A stretch of 5,891 nucleotides of DNA from assembly GCA_012522615.1 (NCBI GenBank), contig JAAYKB010000147.1, positions 1-5,891 of the forward strand, written 5' to 3'. The notes beneath the pieces are model-generated. The model made no database searches, was not told the origin of the DNA, and was given only the letters and a program-made list of their open reading frames with translations. The position numbers were made by a program, and so were the translations under genes. The DNA is from Clostridiales bacterium (GTDB lineage: Bacteria; Bacillota; Clostridia; Oscillospirales; Acutalibacteraceae). Positions 1-5,891 of the stretch are shown piece after piece. Position 1 is the first letter of the stretch. Each line of letters opens with the position of its first letter.

Positions 1-173
1 GGCGCCGGACCGATATGTGTAATCAGCCTTACAAAGCTGTTGTTCGCCCGGAAGATGACGCCGGTAAAGCCCAGTCCGGAATCACCGCCGCTCTGGACAA
101 ATATGGTTACGGTTTCTCCGATAAATCGATTCAGATTTTCGATGAAATTATCATTAAATGTTTCGGCTTTCAA
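1..173 (-). CDS. Small Sm-like/coat-type protein, paralog 1 (3' part cut by window edge)
   Basis: Only the first 57 codons lie in the window; the gene continues past the left edge. Translation gives a short N-terminal helix-like stretch, then FIGETVTIF at about residues 17-25, an SGG turn (28-30), GFTGVI (35-40) and FVRLITHIGPA (47-57). This aligns without gaps to the complete paralog at 311-697, with 39 of 57 positions identical by my count (start counted as Met). The start is TTG at 173-171: an in-frame TGA lies just upstream, no in-frame ATG exists, and TTG aligns exactly with the ATG of the paralog. AGGAG (189-185) sits 10 bases upstream of it. The nearby ATG at 183-181 is out of frame, abuts the AGGAG and stops after nine codons. 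The beta-strand/turn/beta-strand pattern suggests a small Sm-like barrel, as in some Bacillota spore-coat-associated families; this is inference. Function unknown. Confidence 0.72.
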   Translation of the reverse strand, partial: MKAETFNDNFIENLNRFIGETVTIFVQSGGDSGLGFTGVIFRANNSFVRLITHIGPA

Positions 174-205
174 AATGTTTCATCTCCTAAAGCAGTCAAT
201 CAGTA

Positions 206-236
206 TATTATATGACCGAAATAAATATCATGTCCC
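206..236 (-). promoter_or_regulatory. Putative promoter of paralog 1 (sigma-K-like, also contains TATAAT)
   Basis: On the minus strand GGGACA (236-231) is followed after 16 bases by CATATAATA (214-206). This fits the published sigma-K pattern of an AC-containing -35 about 16 bases before CATAnnnTA. The same stretch holds a perfect TATAAT (212-207), so a housekeeping sigma-A promoter without a clear -35 is the alternative. The placement is right: just after the terminator of the upstream gene and about 33 bases before the TTG start. The paralog at 311-697 has a matching arrangement. Confidence 0.5.
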
Positions 237-251
237 GATTTATCACAGGGC

Positions 252-290
252 AAAAAGACAGAATCCTCCGGCGTTGACGCCGGGGGATTC
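252..290 (-). terminator. Rho-independent terminator after paralog 2
   Basis: A hairpin with arms 261-274 and 277-290 pairs at 13 of 14 positions. The single mismatch is 267/284, which is A-C in the minus-strand RNA and a G-U wobble in the plus-strand RNA. The core is the GC-rich CCGGCGT/ACGCCGG pair. On the minus strand it is followed by TCTTTTTG (T-run at 256-252), the classic intrinsic terminator layout. It lies 21 bases beyond the stop codon of the 311-697 gene. No T-run follows on the plus strand. Confidence 0.88.
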
Positions 291-310
291 GATTAATGTC
301 GGGATAATTG

Positions 311-697
311 CTAAACAGCGTTATGAACAAAGGATGCGATTTTGTCAAGCGGGATGTCGGTTACCGAACCAACACTGTTATAACGGCCTCCGTAGAAATC
401 ATCCGATCCTCTGCCATAGCAGTCGTCGTTATAGCTGCCGTAATTTCCATCATTACGGTCATCACAACATCCCTTACGGTTGTAGCCTCGTCTGTTATTG
501 CAGGCGTTGCCGAGCGCACAGCCGGGAGCAGGGCCGATTGCGGTAATCAGGCGGACAAAACACGGATTAACAAACAGAATAACTCCGGTAAAGCCTGAAC
601 CGGACTGGCCGCCGCTTGTGGTGAAGATTGTAACGGTTTCCCCGACAAAACGACTGAGATGTTCTACAAAATTATCGCTAAAAACTTCGCCGTTCAT
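311..697 (-). CDS. Small Sm-like protein with Gly/Asn/Tyr/Asp/Cys-rich insert, paralog 2
   Basis: The protein is 128 residues. ATG at 697-695 was chosen because AAGGAGAG (710-703) lies at ideal spacing; a longer form from an in-frame ATG at 727 would have no such site. Residues 1-18 look helical, 19-52 carry the strand-like segments GETVTIF, GFTGVI and FVRLITAIGPA, and residues 112-126 (VTDIPLDKIASFVHN) look like the closing strand of an Sm-like small barrel (IPLxKI). Between them, about 56-110, is a low-complexity insert rich in Gly, Asn, Asp, Tyr and Arg. Cys occurs at 46, 60, 66, 77, 78 and 93. No signal peptide or membrane segment is seen. Bacillota spore-coat families of the DUF2642/GerQ kind have comparable small barrels, so a coat or structural role is plausible but not shown. 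It has its own promoter and terminator, so it is likely monocistronic. Confidence 0.8.
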   Translation of the reverse strand: MNGEVFSDNFVEHLSRFVGETVTIFTTSGGQSGSGFTGVILFVNPCFVRLITAIGPAPGCALGNACNNRRGYNRKGCCDDRNDGNYGSYNDDCYGRGSDDFYGGRYNSVGSVTDIPLDKIASFVHNAV

Positions 698-737
698 AAG
701 TTCTCTCCTTAAATATATTGATGACAAGCATCTACTA

Positions 738-768
738 CAATATATGAGAGAACATAAGACTTGTCCCC
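738..768 (-). promoter_or_regulatory. Putative promoter of paralog 2 (sigma-K-like)
   Basis: On the minus strand GGGGACA (768-762) is followed after 15 bases by CATATATTG (746-738), about 40 bases before the ATG at 697. The layout repeats that of paralog 1 (GGGACA, 16 bases, CATATAATA), which strengthens both calls. The match to the sigma-K -10 (CATAnnnTA) is imperfect at the last base. A weak sigma-A -10 (TATATT) is the alternative. Confidence 0.42.
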
Positions 769-824
769 GGAAGTTTAAAAAATAAAAACCGGGCTACCCA
801 CATATATGAACAGAGATCCGAGTC

Positions 825-864
825 ATAAAATTAGACCGCTGACGTGTACCTTTGTCAGCGGTCT
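825..864 (-). terminator. Hairpin terminator after ftsZ
   Basis: A perfect 11-bp inverted repeat, AGACCGCTGAC (833-843) and GTCAGCGGTCT (854-864), encloses a 10-base loop 29 bases past the ftsZ stop codon. On the minus strand it is followed by AATTTTAT (832-825), a short but usable T-rich tract. The plus side has no T-run, so it reads as a terminator for ftsZ. The stretch between this hairpin and the promoter at 738-768 holds no gene that I can support. Confidence 0.78.
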
Positions 865-893
865 GTAATGTTGCAGTTAAAAGTCCTTTTTTA

Positions 894-1973
894 CTAATCC
901 CTGCGCTTTTTAAAGATATCCATGATGCTTGTAAAGTCTTCATCGTCGGTTGTGGATGCCGGAGCAAATCCGCCGTTTTGCAGGATCGAGTCGGAATTTG
1001 GGGCTTTGTATGAACCGTCGGTTGAAAATCCGGTGGCAATGACCGTAACGCAAAGCTCATCATCAAGGTTTTCATCAAAAGCGGCGCCCCAGATAATATT
1101 TGCATCGGGATGAGCGGCACGAGAAATCATGGTGGAGGCAAGCTCAACATCTTCAAGGTCAATATCGGGCGAGGAGGTTATGTTGATAATAACGCCTCTT
1201 GCACCGTCGATTGAGGTTTCGAGCAGAGGACTCGAAATGGCCGTTTTGGCGGCCTCCTCCGCCTTATCCTTGCCCTCGGCGCGGGCAACGCCCATGTGGG
1301 CATATCCGGCGTCCTTCATAACAGCCGTGACATCAGCAAAGTCGAGGTTTACAAGTCCGGGGATTTTTATAAGCTGAGATATGCTCTGGACGCCCTGGCG
1401 AAGCACATCATCGGCTACCGCAAAGGCGTTGGCAAGCGTGATTCGCTGTTCGCTGACCAGCTTTAGTCTCTCGTTGGGAATTACAACAAGGCTGTCGACA
1501 TGCTCGCGCAAAGCCGCAATTCCGTTTTCAGCCTGTTCCATACGTCTGCGTCCTTCAAAAGCAAACGGCTTGGTTACTATGCCCACCGTAAGGATGCCGA
1601 TATCACGTGCGATTTCCGCGATTACAGGAGCTGCGCCCGTTCCGGTTCCGCCGCCCATACCTGCGGTTAAAAATACCATGTCGGTACCCTTAAGCGCGGC
1701 GGCAATCTCATCACGGCTTTCCTCGGCAGCGCGCTGTCCCTTTTCCGGGTTGGAGCCCGCACCGGTTCCCTTTGTGAGCTTTTCGCCGATTTGAATTTTA
1801 TGTGTAGCCTGTGACATGGCGAGCGCTTGACGGTCGGTGTTTATTGATAAAAACTCAACGCCCTGCACCCCGACGCGGACCATACGGTTGACTGCATTTC
1901 CGCCGCCCCCGCCGATACCGACCACCTTTATCTGAACACCATCCACAAAATCATTATCAAAAGCAAAACCCAT
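894..1973 (-). CDS. ftsZ: Cell division protein FtsZ
   Basis: FtsZ is the tubulin-like GTPase that polymerises at midcell into the Z-ring and recruits the divisome. The 359-residue protein shows the N-terminal nucleotide-binding segment VVGIGGGGGNAVNRM (about 17-31), the tubulin signature GGGTGTG (107-113), the NTD motif (45-47), PNERL (166-170), and the T7 synergy loop NLDFADV (209-215) with the catalytic Asp211 and Asp214. The C-terminal beta-sheet domain runs to about 316. A short linker of about 28 residues follows, then a basic C-terminal peptide ending DIFKKRRD, the usual site for membrane-tether partners. ATG at 1973 is preceded by AGAGGAAG at good spacing. The gene follows ftsQ after 225 bases and probably has its own promoter. 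The whole length is normal for the family, though at the short end. Identification is very secure. Confidence 0.98.
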   Translation of the reverse strand: MGFAFDNDFVDGVQIKVVGIGGGGGNAVNRMVRVGVQGVEFLSINTDRQALAMSQATHKIQIGEKLTKGTGAGSNPEKGQRAAEESRDEIAAALKGTDMVFLTAGMGGGTGTGAAPVIAEIARDIGILTVGIVTKPFAFEGRRRMEQAENGIAALREHVDSLVVIPNERLKLVSEQRITLANAFAVADDVLRQGVQSISQLIKIPGLVNLDFADVTAVMKDAGYAHMGVARAEGKDKAEEAAKTAISSPLLETSIDGARGVIINITSSPDIDLEDVELASTMISRAAHPDANIIWGAAFDENLDDELCVTVIATGFSTDGSYKAPNSDSILQNGGFAPASTTDDEDFTSIMDIFKKRRD

Positions 1974-2027
1974 GTGAATCTTCCTCTCAGCTTATTATTC
2001 CTTAATCCCAAACTATCATGATTACGG

Positions 2028-2050
2028 GGTTTTGAAAACCGCTCCGGTTT
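2028..2050 (-). repeat. Overlapping inverted repeats in the ftsZ leader
   Basis: Two perfect 6-bp inverted repeats share one arm. On the plus strand GGTTTT (2028-2033) pairs with AAAACC (2035-2040), and AAACCG (2036-2041) pairs with CGGTTT (2045-2050). They lie at and just after the expected transcription start of the ftsZ promoter, so the transcript could form either of two mutually exclusive small hairpins, or the DNA could be an operator. No protein partner can be named from the sequence. Confidence 0.5.
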
Positions 2051-2055
2051 CTGAT

Positions 2056-2061
2056 ATTATA
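2056..2061 (-). promoter_or_regulatory. Putative -10 box of an ftsZ promoter
   Basis: A perfect TATAAT on the minus strand lies in the AT-rich gap between ftsQ and ftsZ, about 83 bases upstream of the ftsZ start codon. A TG precedes it directly. At 16-18 bases upstream I see no convincing TTGACA-like -35. The gap from 1974 to 2198 holds no gene and no GC-rich terminator for ftsQ, so some read-through from ftsQ into ftsZ is also likely. Confidence 0.5.
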
Positions 2062-2198
2062 CAAAATTAAACTTTCCACGATTATTACTTAATTCTAACA
2101 TGAATAGAAATCAAATTCAACTGTTGCTCAAGCTTTTCGTGTAAAATATTTAAAAAACTGTATATTGATTTGATACCCTTGTCATATAAAAAGGATTA

Positions 2199-3131
2199 CT
2201 ATTGGCTTTGGGTCGAGGTGGTCGCTTCTGTAGGGCTGGAAGTGGTTGTATCGGTAAGTAACTCCCTTGGCGTGAAAACCGCTTTTTGATTACTTTGGGT
2301 GAAGAAGCGCAGATCGATAACCCCGTCAGCAGAATCGCCGTGCTTTTTAAGCACGCGGTCAAGGGTCGATGTGGCAAACTCAAGCTTTTCCTGAAGATTA
2401 ACATCGCTTCCTATTTTAAGCTCAATACTGCCTTTCCAATACAAAACGATATCGGTGTAACTTTTCAGGTTTGCTTCCCACACATCTGAAAGGTTTGTGG
2501 TTTCAAATGTGCCGTATAGGGTGTTGATTATGTCGCGGGTACGTGAATTTACGGTAAGGCATCCAACCCCTCCGTTTTCAAGAACCTCGCAGGTAAACTT
2601 CCTGTAATCGTCTGCCCGGTCGCTGTCCTCGGGCAGCAGTTCAAGTCCCTTGCCGTTTTCTCCGATAATCAGCCAACCGTTATCCCATTTAACGATGCCG
2701 ACAGGCGTGGCTTCGGTAATCGATATTTTTATCTCGCTGAACGAGGTGTTTTTAACCGTTACCGTCTCTATATAAGGAAAATGCTTTAATATGTTTTCGG
2801 CGGTCTTTCTTTTATTGACAAAAAACAGGCTTTGTCCTACAAACAGCCCGCTGGCCTCGAGAATCTGGTCGTCCGAATAATGCGCGCTGCCCTCGACGAC
2901 GATGGATTTAATGCCGAAAACGGCGGTTTGTTCTTCACGGGACGGATTCTTTGGCTTTGACGAGGAGCGCACCAGCATAACCGATATGGTCACGGCGGTA
3001 ATCATCATAATCACGATAAACACCAAAATGGCGACGCGTTTTTTATTAATACGGCGTTTTCTCCTCCCGCCTTTGCGTGAGCGGCCGGCTCCGCCGGACG
3101 GGGACGAATTGTCTTTTCTCTGTGTGCTCAT
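2199..3131 (-). CDS. ftsQ: Cell division protein FtsQ/DivIB (POTRA domain)
   Basis: FtsQ/DivIB is a bitopic membrane protein that links FtsL and DivIC/FtsB in the divisome and helps control septal peptidoglycan synthesis. The 310-residue protein has a strongly basic cytoplasmic tail (about 14-32), one membrane segment (about 33-54), a POTRA domain starting at FGIKSIVVEG (72-81) and running to about 141, then the beta domain (about 142-288) ending in GVIDLRFF, the usual FtsQ C-terminal pattern. The last 18 residues are a Thr/Ser-rich tail. I chose ATG at 3131 because GGAGGAG (3142-3136) sits right before it; an in-frame ATG at 3191 lies inside subunit D and would add 20 residues. Only 31 bases separate it from the stop codon of subunit D and no terminator is seen there, so it is probably co-transcribed with the ATPase genes. 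FtsQ/DivIB family assignment rests on architecture more than on identity. Confidence 0.88.
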   Translation of the reverse strand: MSTQRKDNSSPSGGAGRSRKGGRRKRRINKKRVAILVFIVIMMITAVTISVMLVRSSSKPKNPSREEQTAVFGIKSIVVEGSAHYSDDQILEASGLFVGQSLFFVNKRKTAENILKHFPYIETVTVKNTSFSEIKISITEATPVGIVKWDNGWLIIGENGKGLELLPEDSDRADDYRKFTCEVLENGGVGCLTVNSRTRDIINTLYGTFETTNLSDVWEANLKSYTDIVLYWKGSIELKIGSDVNLQEKLEFATSTLDRVLKKHGDSADGVIDLRFFTQSNQKAVFTPRELLTDTTTSSPTEATTSTQSQ

Positions 3132-3162
3132 AATTCTCCTCCGCCATAATCTGAAATCGCAT

Positions 3163-3816
3163 TCAAACCGAATAATGATGGGCTTCAGCAAGCATTTTAT
3201 CTTTGATTTTCATCAGCCGTGTGGTGGCGCTGCGCTCGTTCTCGTCAAGCTTCATGGTGATATACCGTATAGTCTCTTCATATCGTGGTATCATGACATG
3301 CTCAAGCGCATTGACACGACGGCGAGTCTTTTCGATTTCGGCAGCCATAAGCTGGCATGACTTTTCAACCTCGGCAAGCCGCAGCATAGACGGCAGTATA
3401 TCGCTGAATATCTTAACGGAGGCGTCAAGGTCGCCCGAGGTAAAGGCATATCCATAGGAATAAATGTCATTTTGGTTCGACGAGCTGAATTTTACATTAA
3501 ACAGCGGAATCATAACGCTCATGGCGTTTTTGCGGTCAATCTCCAGTTCGACATGCTGTTTGGGATTGAGCAGGGCGGTATCAAGCACCTCCCGCTGCAT
3601 CAAAGAGCCGGCAATCGCCATATGCGCGTTTGCCTCCCGAATGGCTTTTTCGACCTGCCTGCGAAGGGACTTGTTCTCTTTCACAAGCTCGAGAAACTGG
3701 CGCATCAGCTCATCCCGCTTGTCCTTGAGGAGGCGGTGACCACGGCGCGCCGTCACAAGCCGGCGTTTAAGGTTTGTCAGCTCCATTCGGGTCGGATTCA
3801 CATTGATTACGGCCAC
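3163..3816 (-). CDS. ntpD: V-type ATPase subunit D (central rotor stalk)
   Basis: Subunit D is the long coiled-coil shaft that turns inside the A3B3 head and, with F, couples ATP hydrolysis or synthesis to the membrane ring. The 217 residues are a normal length. Visible family marks are NPTRMELTNLKRRL (7-20), GHRLLKDKRDEL (26-37), and RRVNALEHVMIPRYEETI (166-183); the N- and C-terminal thirds are heptad-like helices that pair as the shaft. The start is GTG at 3816-3814: the PTRMEL motif extends upstream of the first ATG (codon 11), and GAGGTGA (3831-3825) is well spaced for the GTG. That site overlaps the TGA of subunit B, so the two genes are probably translationally coupled. Confidence 0.95.
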   Translation of the reverse strand: MAVINVNPTRMELTNLKRRLVTARRGHRLLKDKRDELMRQFLELVKENKSLRRQVEKAIREANAHMAIAGSLMQREVLDTALLNPKQHVELEIDRKNAMSVMIPLFNVKFSSSNQNDIYSYGYAFTSGDLDASVKIFSDILPSMLRLAEVEKSCQLMAAEIEKTRRRVNALEHVMIPRYEETIRYITMKLDENERSATTRLMKIKDKMLAEAHHYSV

Positions 3817-3829
3817 CCTTTACGTCACC

Positions 3830-5203
3830 TCAATCCTTTGGGTAATACCTGTCGAGGATGTCCTCGCTTATACGTTTAAGCTCGCTGCGTGGCAGCATTT
3901 TAAGAAGCTGCCAGCCGATATCAAGTGTTTCCTCAATGCTTCGGTTGGCCTGATAACCCTGCGAAACATATTTCTTTTCAAACTCGTCGGCAAAAGCGGC
4001 GTAAATCTTGTCAATATCGGTCAGGGCGGCCTCGCCGAGAATGACCATCAACTCCTTGGCGTCCTTGCCGCGGGCGTAAGCCGAAAAGAGCTGGTTCATG
4101 GTGCCGGAATGGTCCTCCCGCGTTCTGCCTTCTCCGATACCTTTGTCCTTAAGACGGGACAGGGAGGGCAGTACATCAATCGGGGGAAGTATATTTTTGC
4201 GGGTCAGCTCGCGGCTGAGAATAATCTGCCCCTCGGTAATATAACCGGTAAGGTCGGGGATAGGGTGGGTTTTATCGTCCTCGGGCATGGAAAGAATGGG
4301 GATCATGGTGATGCTTCCCTTCTTGCCGTGCTGGCGACCCGCCCTCTCATACAAGGTTGCAAGGTCGGTATACATATAGCCCGGATAACCGCGGCGGCCC
4401 GGAACCTCCTTGCGGGCGGCGGAAACCTCGCGCAGGGCGTCGGCATAGTTTGTGATATCGGTCAGGATAACCAGAACATGCATATCCTTTTCAAAAGCCA
4501 GAAATTCGGCAGCCGTAAGCGCCATCCTCGGGGTTGCGATACGTTCGATTGCCGGATCGTTGGCAAGATTGACAAACAAAACGGTACGGTCGATTGCTCC
4601 GGTTTCGCGAAAGCTTTCAATAAAGAAGTTGGCTTCCTCAAAGGTGATACCGATTGCCGCGAAGACAACGGCAAACTGCTCGCCCTCGCCGTGCACCTTC
4701 GCCTGGCGGGCAATCTGGGCGGCGAGCTGGGCATGGGGCAGACCGCTTGCCGAGAAGATGGGCAGCTTTTGGCCACGAACCAGGGTGTTCAGACCGTCGA
4801 TTGCCGAAATACCCGTCTGTATAAACTCCTGCGGGTATCTGCGGGCGGCAGGGTTCATGGGGGTGCCGTTGATGTCAAGCCTTTGTTCGGGAAGAAGCTC
4901 CGGACCGTCGTCAATCGGACGGCCAAGGCCGTCAAAAACCCGTCCTAGCATATCAATAGAAACGCCCAGCTCCATCTGTCTGCCGAGGAAGCGAACCTTG
5001 CTGTTTGAGAGGTTAATTCCGGTCGAGCTTTCAAAAAGCTGGACAAGGGCATTGGAGCCATTGACTTCAAGAACACGGCAGCGGCGTTTTTCGCCGTTTT
5101 CGAGTTCGATTTCACCCAGCTCGTTAAATTTGACATCCTCGACGTCGCGGACCAGCATAAGAGGACCCGCGACCTCCTGGATGGTTCTGTATTCCTTAGG
5201 CAT
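3830..5203 (-). CDS. ntpB: V-type ATPase subunit B (non-catalytic nucleotide-binding)
   Basis: Subunit B alternates with A in the A3B3 head of the V/A-type ATPase and carries the degenerate nucleotide site. The 457-residue protein is full length. It has the N-terminal beta-barrel (about 1-75), GRVFDGLGRPIDDGP (87-101), and SASGLPHAQLA (151-161) where catalytic subunits have a GKT P-loop, which marks it as B and not A. Also visible are ERAGR (286-290) and PSLSR (346-350), whose Arg350 matches the arginine known in the Enterococcus hirae B subunit to reach into the A active site. ATG at 5203 overlaps the TAA of subunit A, and AAGGAGG (5217-5211) is at ideal spacing. Nothing looks damaged. Direction of catalysis and the coupling ion (H+ or Na+) cannot be told from B. 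Confidence 0.98.
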   Translation of the reverse strand: MPKEYRTIQEVAGPLMLVRDVEDVKFNELGEIELENGEKRRCRVLEVNGSNALVQLFESSTGINLSNSKVRFLGRQMELGVSIDMLGRVFDGLGRPIDDGPELLPEQRLDINGTPMNPAARRYPQEFIQTGISAIDGLNTLVRGQKLPIFSASGLPHAQLAAQIARQAKVHGEGEQFAVVFAAIGITFEEANFFIESFRETGAIDRTVLFVNLANDPAIERIATPRMALTAAEFLAFEKDMHVLVILTDITNYADALREVSAARKEVPGRRGYPGYMYTDLATLYERAGRQHGKKGSITMIPILSMPEDDKTHPIPDLTGYITEGQIILSRELTRKNILPPIDVLPSLSRLKDKGIGEGRTREDHSGTMNQLFSAYARGKDAKELMVILGEAALTDIDKIYAAFADEFEKKYVSQGYQANRSIEETLDIGWQLLKMLPRSELKRISEDILDRYYPKD

Positions 5204-5217
5204 TAGTATTCCTCCTT
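5203..5217 (-). promoter_or_regulatory. A-B translational coupling site: Shine-Dalgarno within the A gene and TAATG overlap
   Basis: The last codons of subunit A (Lys-Glu-Glu-Tyr) contain AAGGAGG (5217-5211), the ribosome binding site of B. The TAA of A and the ATG of B share one base (5203). This favours re-initiation and balanced synthesis of two proteins needed in a 3:3 ratio. Confidence 0.85.
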
Positions 5218-5891
5218 AACAAGGCTGAGACGAATCTCCTCGTCCAACTGACCGAGAATCTGCTCGTATTCGGAGTCAACCGAATCCTCGGTGACGTATT
5301 TGAAACGCCCGATATGCTCGCGAACCGGCAGGCTGGCAAGCTTTTCAATGTCCGCGCCCGAATCCAGGGCCGCGTTCGCCTTATCGAAATAGGCGAGAAC
5401 AAGCTGCATCATGCGATACTGCTTTTGCAAAGAGGTGTAGGTATCGACCTCATGGAAGGCAAGCTGATGCAGAAGGTCCTCGCGGACCGAGCGGGCAGCC
5501 TCCATCTTAAGACGGTCGGGCGCCGACAGGGCGTCCATGCCTACCAGACGGACTATCTCCTCGAGCGCGGCCTCGTCCTGCAGTATACGCATGATACGTG
5601 TGCGCAGGGTCATCCAGTCGGGCGCGACATTGGATTCGTACCATTCCGCAAGGGAGTCAGTGTATAAGGAATAGCTGGTAAGCCAGTTGATGGCGGGGAA
5701 ATGACGTTTGTACGCAAGCTGTGCGTCCAGACCCCAGAAAACCTTTACAATACGGAGGGTGGCCTGGGAAACCGGCTCGGAAATATCGCCGCCGGGAGGG
5801 GAAACCGCCCCTATTGCAGAGAGAGCACCCTCGCGTCCGTCGGAACCCAGAGCGATTACGCGGCCTGCCCGTTCATAGAACTGTGCAAGAC
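5203..5891 (-). CDS. ntpA: V-type ATPase subunit A (catalytic), C-terminal part
   Basis: This is the catalytic ATP-binding subunit of the A3B3 head. The first two thirds, with the P-loop, lie beyond the right edge; 228 complete codons to the TAA at 5205-5203 are present, from a usual total near 590. The reading frame is open to the window end, and the internal ATG at 5613 is not a start. Diagnostic pieces are FYERAGRV near the edge, SDGREGALSAIGAVSPPGG, then DISEPVSQATLRIVKVFW and YKRHFPAINWLTSYSLY, all strongly conserved in A subunits. The C-terminal helical domain then follows, ending LVKEEY. It is the first of three ATPase genes visible in the order A-B-D, the usual end of bacterial V-ATPase operons. 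Confidence 0.97.
   Translation of the reverse strand, partial: LAQFYERAGRVIALGSDGREGALSAIGAVSPPGGDISEPVSQATLRIVKVFWGLDAQLAYKRHFPAINWLTSYSLYTDSLAEWYESNVAPDWMTLRTRIMRILQDEAALEEIVRLVGMDALSAPDRLKMEAARSVREDLLHQLAFHEVDTYTSLQKQYRMMQLVLAYFDKANAALDSGADIEKLASLPVREHIGRFKYVTEDSVDSEYEQILGQLDEEIRLSLVKEEY

Noticed and set aside
206..236. Sigma-E promoter for paralog 1
   Set aside because: The -10 is similar, but no KMATATT-like -35 lies at 14-15 bases; the only ATATT is about 9 bases away.
261..290. Near-palindrome as a mobile-element end or CRISPR-like repeat
   Set aside because: It is a single copy with a following T-run just past a stop codon, which is fully explained as an intrinsic terminator.
40..546. 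168-residue plus-strand open frame on the left side
   Set aside because: It runs antisense through both paralogs, the terminator hairpin and the promoter, with no ribosome binding site and no recognisable domain.
776..799. GGGTAGCCC followed by a T-rich run (TTTTTATTTTTT) on the minus strand, as a second terminator after ftsZ
   Set aside because: The stem is only 3 bp (or 5 bp with an 18-base loop using CCCGG further on), too weak to call. The 11-bp hairpin at 833-864 already serves.
794..1120. 108-residue minus-strand open frame overlapping the end of ftsZ
   Set aside because: It lies in another frame of the secure ftsZ gene, has no Shine-Dalgarno and a composition unlike a real protein.
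3132..3191. Upstream ATG at 3191 as the start of ftsQ
   Set aside because: It would overlap subunit D by 29 bases and add a stretch unlike an FtsQ N-terminus, while ATG at 3131 has a near-perfect Shine-Dalgarno.
3803..4948. 381-residue plus-strand open frame across subunit B
   Set aside because: It is antisense to a clearly conserved ATPase subunit; its length reflects codon bias of the real gene, and no family motif is seen in it.

Overview
The window reads as chromosomal DNA from a low-to-moderate GC Gram-positive bacterium, most likely an uncultured member of class Clostridia (Bacillota). This is inferred from three things: a bacterial V-type (A/V) ATPase next to divisome genes of the FtsQ/DivIB and FtsZ type, strong AGGAGG-like ribosome binding sites on most genes, and two small proteins that resemble spore-coat-associated families. 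Every gene I can support lies on the minus strand, so the window is described from high to low coordinates, in the direction of transcription.

Right part (5891 to about 3163): the 3' end of a V-type ATPase operon. It holds the C-terminal 228 codons of catalytic subunit A (cut by the window edge), complete subunit B and complete subunit D. A and B overlap by one base (TAATG), and the 3' end of A supplies the Shine-Dalgarno of B. D starts at GTG, and its Shine-Dalgarno overlaps the stop codon of B.

Middle (3131 to 894): ftsQ/divIB begins only 31 bases after subunit D with a perfect Shine-Dalgarno and no terminator between, so it probably shares the ATPase transcript. After a 225-base AT-rich gap with a consensus -10 box comes ftsZ, followed by a strong hairpin terminator. 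There is no ftsA between ftsQ and ftsZ.

Left part (about 770 to 1): two separate transcription units encode small paralogous proteins, one complete (128 aa) and one cut by the left edge. They share an N-terminal half of about 57 residues, 39 of them identical as I align them. The complete copy looks like a small Sm-like beta-barrel interrupted by a Gly/Asn/Asp/Tyr/Cys-rich insert. Both genes have an upstream GGGACA ... CATATAWT element that resembles a mother-cell sporulation (sigma-K type) promoter, and a good intrinsic terminator separates them. This pair is the least explained part of the window. The ATPase and division genes are ordinary members of well-known families in a somewhat unusual arrangement.
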